A stretch of DNA of 9,579 nucleotides, from NCBI GenBank assembly GCA_050698355.1, contig JBOHBN010000438.1, positions 1 through 9,579 on the forward strand, in the 5' to 3' direction. The notes under the pieces were generated by a model that saw only the letters and a list, made by a program, of their open reading frames with translations, searched no databases and was not told where the DNA came from. A program made the position numbers and the translations under genes. This DNA is from JBOHBN01 sp050698355 (GTDB lineage Bacteria > Actinomycetota > Actinomycetes > Streptosporangiales > WHST01). How positions within the stretch are numbered: position 1 is the first letter of the stretch; each line of letters starts with the position of its first letter. Below, in pieces: positions 6,260 through 9,579 of the stretch.

Positions 6260-9200
6260 ATGGGTAGAGCGCCACGGATCGACGACCTGTACGCACTGCG
6301 AGTGCCGAGCGAGCCGGCGCTGTCCCCGACCGGTGACACCGTCGTCTACAGCCTGCTCACCGCCGACCGCGAGCAGGATGAGAACCACTCGGCGCTGTGG
6401 TCCGTACGCCACGACGGCGAGCCACCGAAGGCGTTGACCCACGGCCCGGCCGACTCCTCCCCGGCATGGTCGCCGGACGGGCAGGCGATCGCGTTCCTGC
6501 GCGCCGGCGAGCGCACGCAGCTGTGGCTGCTGCCTGCCGCGGGCGGCGAGGCCCGGCCCCTCACCGACCTGCCGCTGGGCGCGGGCGCTCCGACCTGGAG
6601 CCCGGACGGGGAGCGGATCGCCTTCGCCGCGCCGGTCGACGTCGGCGTACCCGAGCCGTCGGAACGAGCCGAGCACGACCCGATCGTCGTCGACGCGCTC
6701 GGCTACAAGGCCGACGGTTCGGGCCTGGCCCGCGGGCTGCGGTCGCACGTCCACGTCATCGACCACGTGCACGACCCCGCGCGTCGCGCCGTCCGGCAGC
6801 TCACCGACGGCGACTGGAACGCGAGCGCGCCCGCCTGGCACCCGGACGGCACCCGGCTCGCCTTCGCCGCCGAGGCGGGGCCGGACCCGGACCTGACGAT
6901 GGCGTCGGCCGCGTACGTCATCGACGTGGACGGCCCAGCCGGGTTCGCCGAGCCGGTGCGGGTCGGGTCGGCCACCGGGATCGCGGACCTGGTCACGTGG
7001 TCGGCGGACGGGACGGATCTCCTCGTCGCCGGCCGCCAGTCGGTCGCCTCCGGCCACACGAGCGTGCTGCGGGTGCCCGCCGACGGTTCCGGCGAGACCG
7101 TGGACCTGACCCGCGACCTGGACCGCAACGTCATGCCCGGGAAGCCCGGCTACCCGAGCGGACGTCCCCAGCTCACCCGCGCCGGCGACGCCCTCGCCTT
7201 CTGCCTGCGTGAGCGCGGGTGCACCCAGGCGTACGTCGCCGACCTGCGTACGGGTGCGAACCGACCGCTGTACGCCGAGCAGGGCCACGTAGTGAGCGGG
7301 CTGTCGGTCGCCCGCGACGCCGACCGGGCCGCGGTGGTCGTCGCCCGCCAGGACAGCTACGGCGAGGTCGTCACCGTCGACCTCACGGCGGCCGGCGCGA
7401 GCGCGGTGCGCTCGCTGACCGGGCACACGGCCGAGGCCCTACCCGACGTCGACCTGTTACCGGCCGAGTCGCGCGAGTTCACCATCAGCGACGGAACGGT
7501 CGTGCACGGGTGGCTGTTGCGCCGACCGGGCGCGGCACCCGGTCCGTTGCTTCTCGACGTACACGGCGGTCCGCACAACGCGTGGAGCCCGGTACCGGAC
7601 CGCGGCCGCCTCTACCACCAGCTGCTCGCCGCACGCGGCTGGAGCGTCCTGCTGCTCAACCCCAGGGGCAGCGACGGGTACGGCGAGTCGTTCTACACCG
7701 GCGTCACAGGCGGCTGGGGCGTCAACGACGAGCGTGACTTCACCGAACCACTCGATGCCTTGGTAGCCGAAGGGATTGCCGACCCCGCGCAGCTCGCGGT
7801 CTCCGGCTACAGCTACGGCGGCTTCACCACCTGCCACCTGACCGGGCGTACCGACAGGTTCGCCGCCGCCGTCGCGGGTGGGGTCGTGTCGGACCTGACG
7901 AGCATGGCGGGAACCTCCGACCTCGGGCACATGCTCGCGACGCTGGAGAACGCGGCACTCCCGCACCAGGACCCCGAGCGCGTACGCCGCCAGTCCCCGA
8001 TCGAGCGGGTGGCGAACGTACGCACACCGACGCTGGTCGTGCACGGCCTGGACGACGACCGGTGCCCGGTCGGCCAGGGAGAGGAGTGGTTCAGCGCGCT
8101 GCGCGCGCAAGGAGTCCCCACCCGCATGGTGCTCTACCCCGGCGCCTCGCATTTGTTCCTGCTCGAGGGGCGGCCATCGCACCGCACCGACTACTCGCGC
8201 CGGCTCATGGGCTGGCTGGACCGGTACGTCCCCGGCCGGGCCGTCGCGCCGCTCGACCAGCAGCACTGGCACCAGCGGCTCGGCGTGCTGGCGCGCAGGC
8301 ACGGCGCGCCGGGCGCGAGCCTGGGCATCCTGCGCCGCGGCGTGCACTGGGCGGACGGGGCCGACGAGCTGGCGGAGGCCGCGTACGGGGTGATGTCGAC
8401 CGAAACCGGCGACCCTGCCTCGGTCGACTCGAGGTTCCAGATCGGCTCCATCACCAAGGTGTGGACCACGACGCTGGCCATGCAGCTGGTGGACGAGGGC
8501 AAGGTGGGCCTCGACCAGCCGGTTGTCGACATCCTGCCCGACCTCGACCTCGGCGATCCGGACGTGACCGCGCGCGTGACGCTGCGGCACCTGCTCACCC
8601 ACACCAGCGGCGTCAACGGGGACGTGTTCACCGACACCGGCCGCGGCGACGACTACCTGCGCGACTACGTCGCCGGCCTCGCCGACGTCGGCATCAACCA
8701 CCCGCTCGGCGCGACGTTCTCGTACTGCAACGCGGGGTTCGGGATCGCGGGGCGGATGATCGAGGTGCTGACCGGCTGCTCGTGGGACGAGGTGCTGCGC
8801 AAGCGGCTGATCGAACCGCTGGGCCTCACGCGCACGTCCACCCTGCCGGAGGAGGCGCTGCTCGGCCGGGCAGCCATCGGCCACGTCGGCGAGCCGGGCG
8901 AGCCGCCACACGTCGCACCCGCCTGGGGCCTGCCGCGCTCGGCCGGCCCTGCGGGGCTGATCAGCTCCACTCCGCGCGAGCTGCTGGCTTTCGCCCGCAT
9001 GCACCTGTCCGGCGGGACGGCGCAGGACGGCAGCAAGCTGCTCTCCACCGAGAGCATCACGGCCATGCGGTCGCACCAGACCGACCTGCCCGACCCGTAC
9101 GCGCTGGGCGATTCCTGGGGCATCGGCTGGATCCGGTACCGATGGGGTGACTGTGACCTGGTCGGCCACGACGGCAACACGATCGGCCAGTCGGCGTTCC

Positions 9201-9579
9201 TCCGGGTGCTCCCGGAGCAGGGGCTGGCCGTCACCCTGCTCACCAACGGCGGCAACACCAAGGACCTCTACCAGGACCTGTTCGGTGAGATCATGTCCGA
9301 TCTGGCCGGGGTCGAGATACCGGCACCGATCGCACCGCAGGCGGACGCGCCGTCGTTCGAGCCCGATGCGTACGTCGGCCGTTACGAGCGCACCGGCGCG
9401 CGCATCGAGGTCAGCGCCAAGGACGGCGCCCTGTCGGCGCGGATCACGTCGACGGGACCGCTGGCGGAGTTGGCGGACGAGCCCACCCACGAGTACGCGC
9501 TGGCGCCGGTGAGCGCCGACACGTTCGCGCTGCGCTCGCCGGGCGCGCGTACCTGGTCGTCGATGGTGTTCTACCGGCT
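6260..9579 (+). CDS. S9C peptidase fused to class-C beta-lactamase-type serine hydrolase (3' end outside window)
   Basis: One uninterrupted frame of 1106 complete codons, still open at the right edge. Residues 1-410: beta-propeller with PD40/WD40-like repeats (AWSPDGQAIAF, TWSPDGERIAF, AWHPDGTRLAF, TWSADGTDLLV). Residues about 425-655: alpha/beta-hydrolase peptidase S9, with HGGP (435-438), nucleophile Ser518 in GYSYGGF, Asp599 in HGLDDDRCP and His631 in GASHLF. About ten residues later (from about 668) a second serine hydrolase begins: Ser730-x-x-Lys733 (GSITKVWTT), Tyr822-Cys-Asn824 and His970-Asp-Gly, the three motifs of class-C beta-lactamases, DD-peptidases and esterases (EstB/CubicO type). 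From about 1020, FEPDAYVGRYE resembles the lipocalin-like tail seen in such hydrolases. No signal peptide or membrane segment, so probably cytosolic. S9C enzymes remove acylated residues or dipeptides; the second domain may act on D-amino acids, esters or lactams. Both sites look intact; substrate unknown. One TTA codon at 7457-7459. Confidence 0.9.
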   Translation, partial: MGRAPRIDDLYALRVPSEPALSPTGDTVVYSLLTADREQDENHSALWSVRHDGEPPKALTHGPADSSPAWSPDGQAIAFLRAGERTQLWLLPAAGGEARPLTDLPLGAGAPTWSPDGERIAFAAPVDVGVPEPSERAEHDPIVVDALGYKADGSGLARGLRSHVHVIDHVHDPARRAVRQLTDGDWNASAPAWHPDGTRLAFAAEAGPDPDLTMASAAYVIDVDGPAGFAEPVRVGSATGIADLVTWSADGTDLLVAGRQSVASGHTSVLRVPADGSGETVDLTRDLDRNVMPGKPGYPSGRPQLTRAGDALAFCLRERGCTQAYVADLRTGANRPLYAEQGHVVSGLSVARDADRAAVVVARQDSYGEVVTVDLTAAGASAVRSLTGHTAEALPDVDLLPAESREFTISDGTVVHGWLLRRPGAAPGPLLLDVHGGPHNAWSPVPDRGRLYHQLLAARGWSVLLLNPRGSDGYGESFYTGVTGGWGVNDERDFTEPLDALVAEGIADPAQLAVSGYSYGGFTTCHLTGRTDRFAAAVAGGVVSDLTSMAGTSDLGHMLATLENAALPHQDPERVRRQSPIERVANVRTPTLVVHGLDDDRCPVGQGEEWFSALRAQGVPTRMVLYPGASHLFLLEGRPSHRTDYSRRLMGWLDRYVPGRAVAPLDQQHWHQRLGVLARRHGAPGASLGILRRGVHWADGADELAEAAYGVMSTETGDPASVDSRFQIGSITKVWTTTLAMQLVDEGKVGLDQPVVDILPDLDLGDPDVTARVTLRHLLTHTSGVNGDVFTDTGRGDDYLRDYVAGLADVGINHPLGATFSYCNAGFGIAGRMIEVLTGCSWDEVLRKRLIEPLGLTRTSTLPEEALLGRAAIGHVGEPGEPPHVAPAWGLPRSAGPAGLISSTPRELLAFARMHLSGGTAQDGSKLLSTESITAMRSHQTDLPDPYALGDSWGIGWIRYRWGDCDLVGHDGNTIGQSAFLRVLPEQGLAVTLLTNGGNTKDLYQDLFGEIMSDLAGVEIPAPIAPQADAPSFEPDAYVGRYERTGARIEVSAKDGALSARITSTGPLAELADEPTHEYALAPVSADTFALRSPGARTWSSMVFYR

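Noticed and set aside
7457..9490. Open frame of 677 codons on the minus strand opposite the hydrolase fusion
   Set aside because: It has no recognisable domain, is rich in Arg/Ala/Val/Gly as expected for an antisense shadow in high-GC DNA, and the plus-strand frame contains complete catalytic motifs.

Overview
The window is GC-rich DNA with strong third-position G/C bias, abundant GTG starts, many GTAC/CGTACG-type codon pairs and families typical of Actinomycetota: a BldD-type helix-turn-helix, a PucR-type regulator and possible leaderless starts. The genus cannot be named from the sequence alone. No RNA genes, insertion sequences, CRISPR arrays or phage features are visible.

Layout from left to right. 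(1) 1-669, minus: a response regulator, cut by the left edge, in which a receiver domain is joined to a BldD-like XRE helix-turn-helix rather than the usual OmpR or NarL output domain. (2) 729-2429, minus: the remains of a penicillin acylase family (Ntn-hydrolase) gene. Its membrane anchor and C-terminal half can still be read, but two internal segments, including the catalytic Ser-Asn-Asn-Trp site, have been lost and two single-base frameshifts follow. (3) 2495-4009, plus: a complete CPA1-type K+(Na+)/H+ antiporter of the NhaP2/CvrA type with a C-terminal RCK_C domain. (4) 4027-4072: a 17-bp hairpin between convergent genes, a likely terminator. (5) 4076-4516, minus: a single-domain MaoC-like hot-dog dehydratase/hydratase. 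(6) 4517-4557: a 41-bp divergent promoter region with -10-like hexamers placed so that both genes could be transcribed leaderless. (7) 4558-6168, plus: a full-length PucR/CdaR-type regulator. (8) 6260 to the right edge, plus: one uninterrupted reading frame of more than 1100 codons joining an S9C prolyl-oligopeptidase-type peptidase to a class-C beta-lactamase/DD-peptidase-type serine hydrolase.

How the genes may work together. PucR and the two-headed hydrolase run in the same direction with no visible terminator between them, so the regulator may control a peptide or amide catabolic function carried by the fusion; PucR and the MaoC gene share a divergent promoter. The antiporter looks like an independent ion-homeostasis gene. 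The response regulator lies 59 bp downstream of the dead acylase gene on the same strand and has its own Shine-Dalgarno sequence. The most unusual items are the double serine-hydrolase fusion and the REC-BldD regulator.
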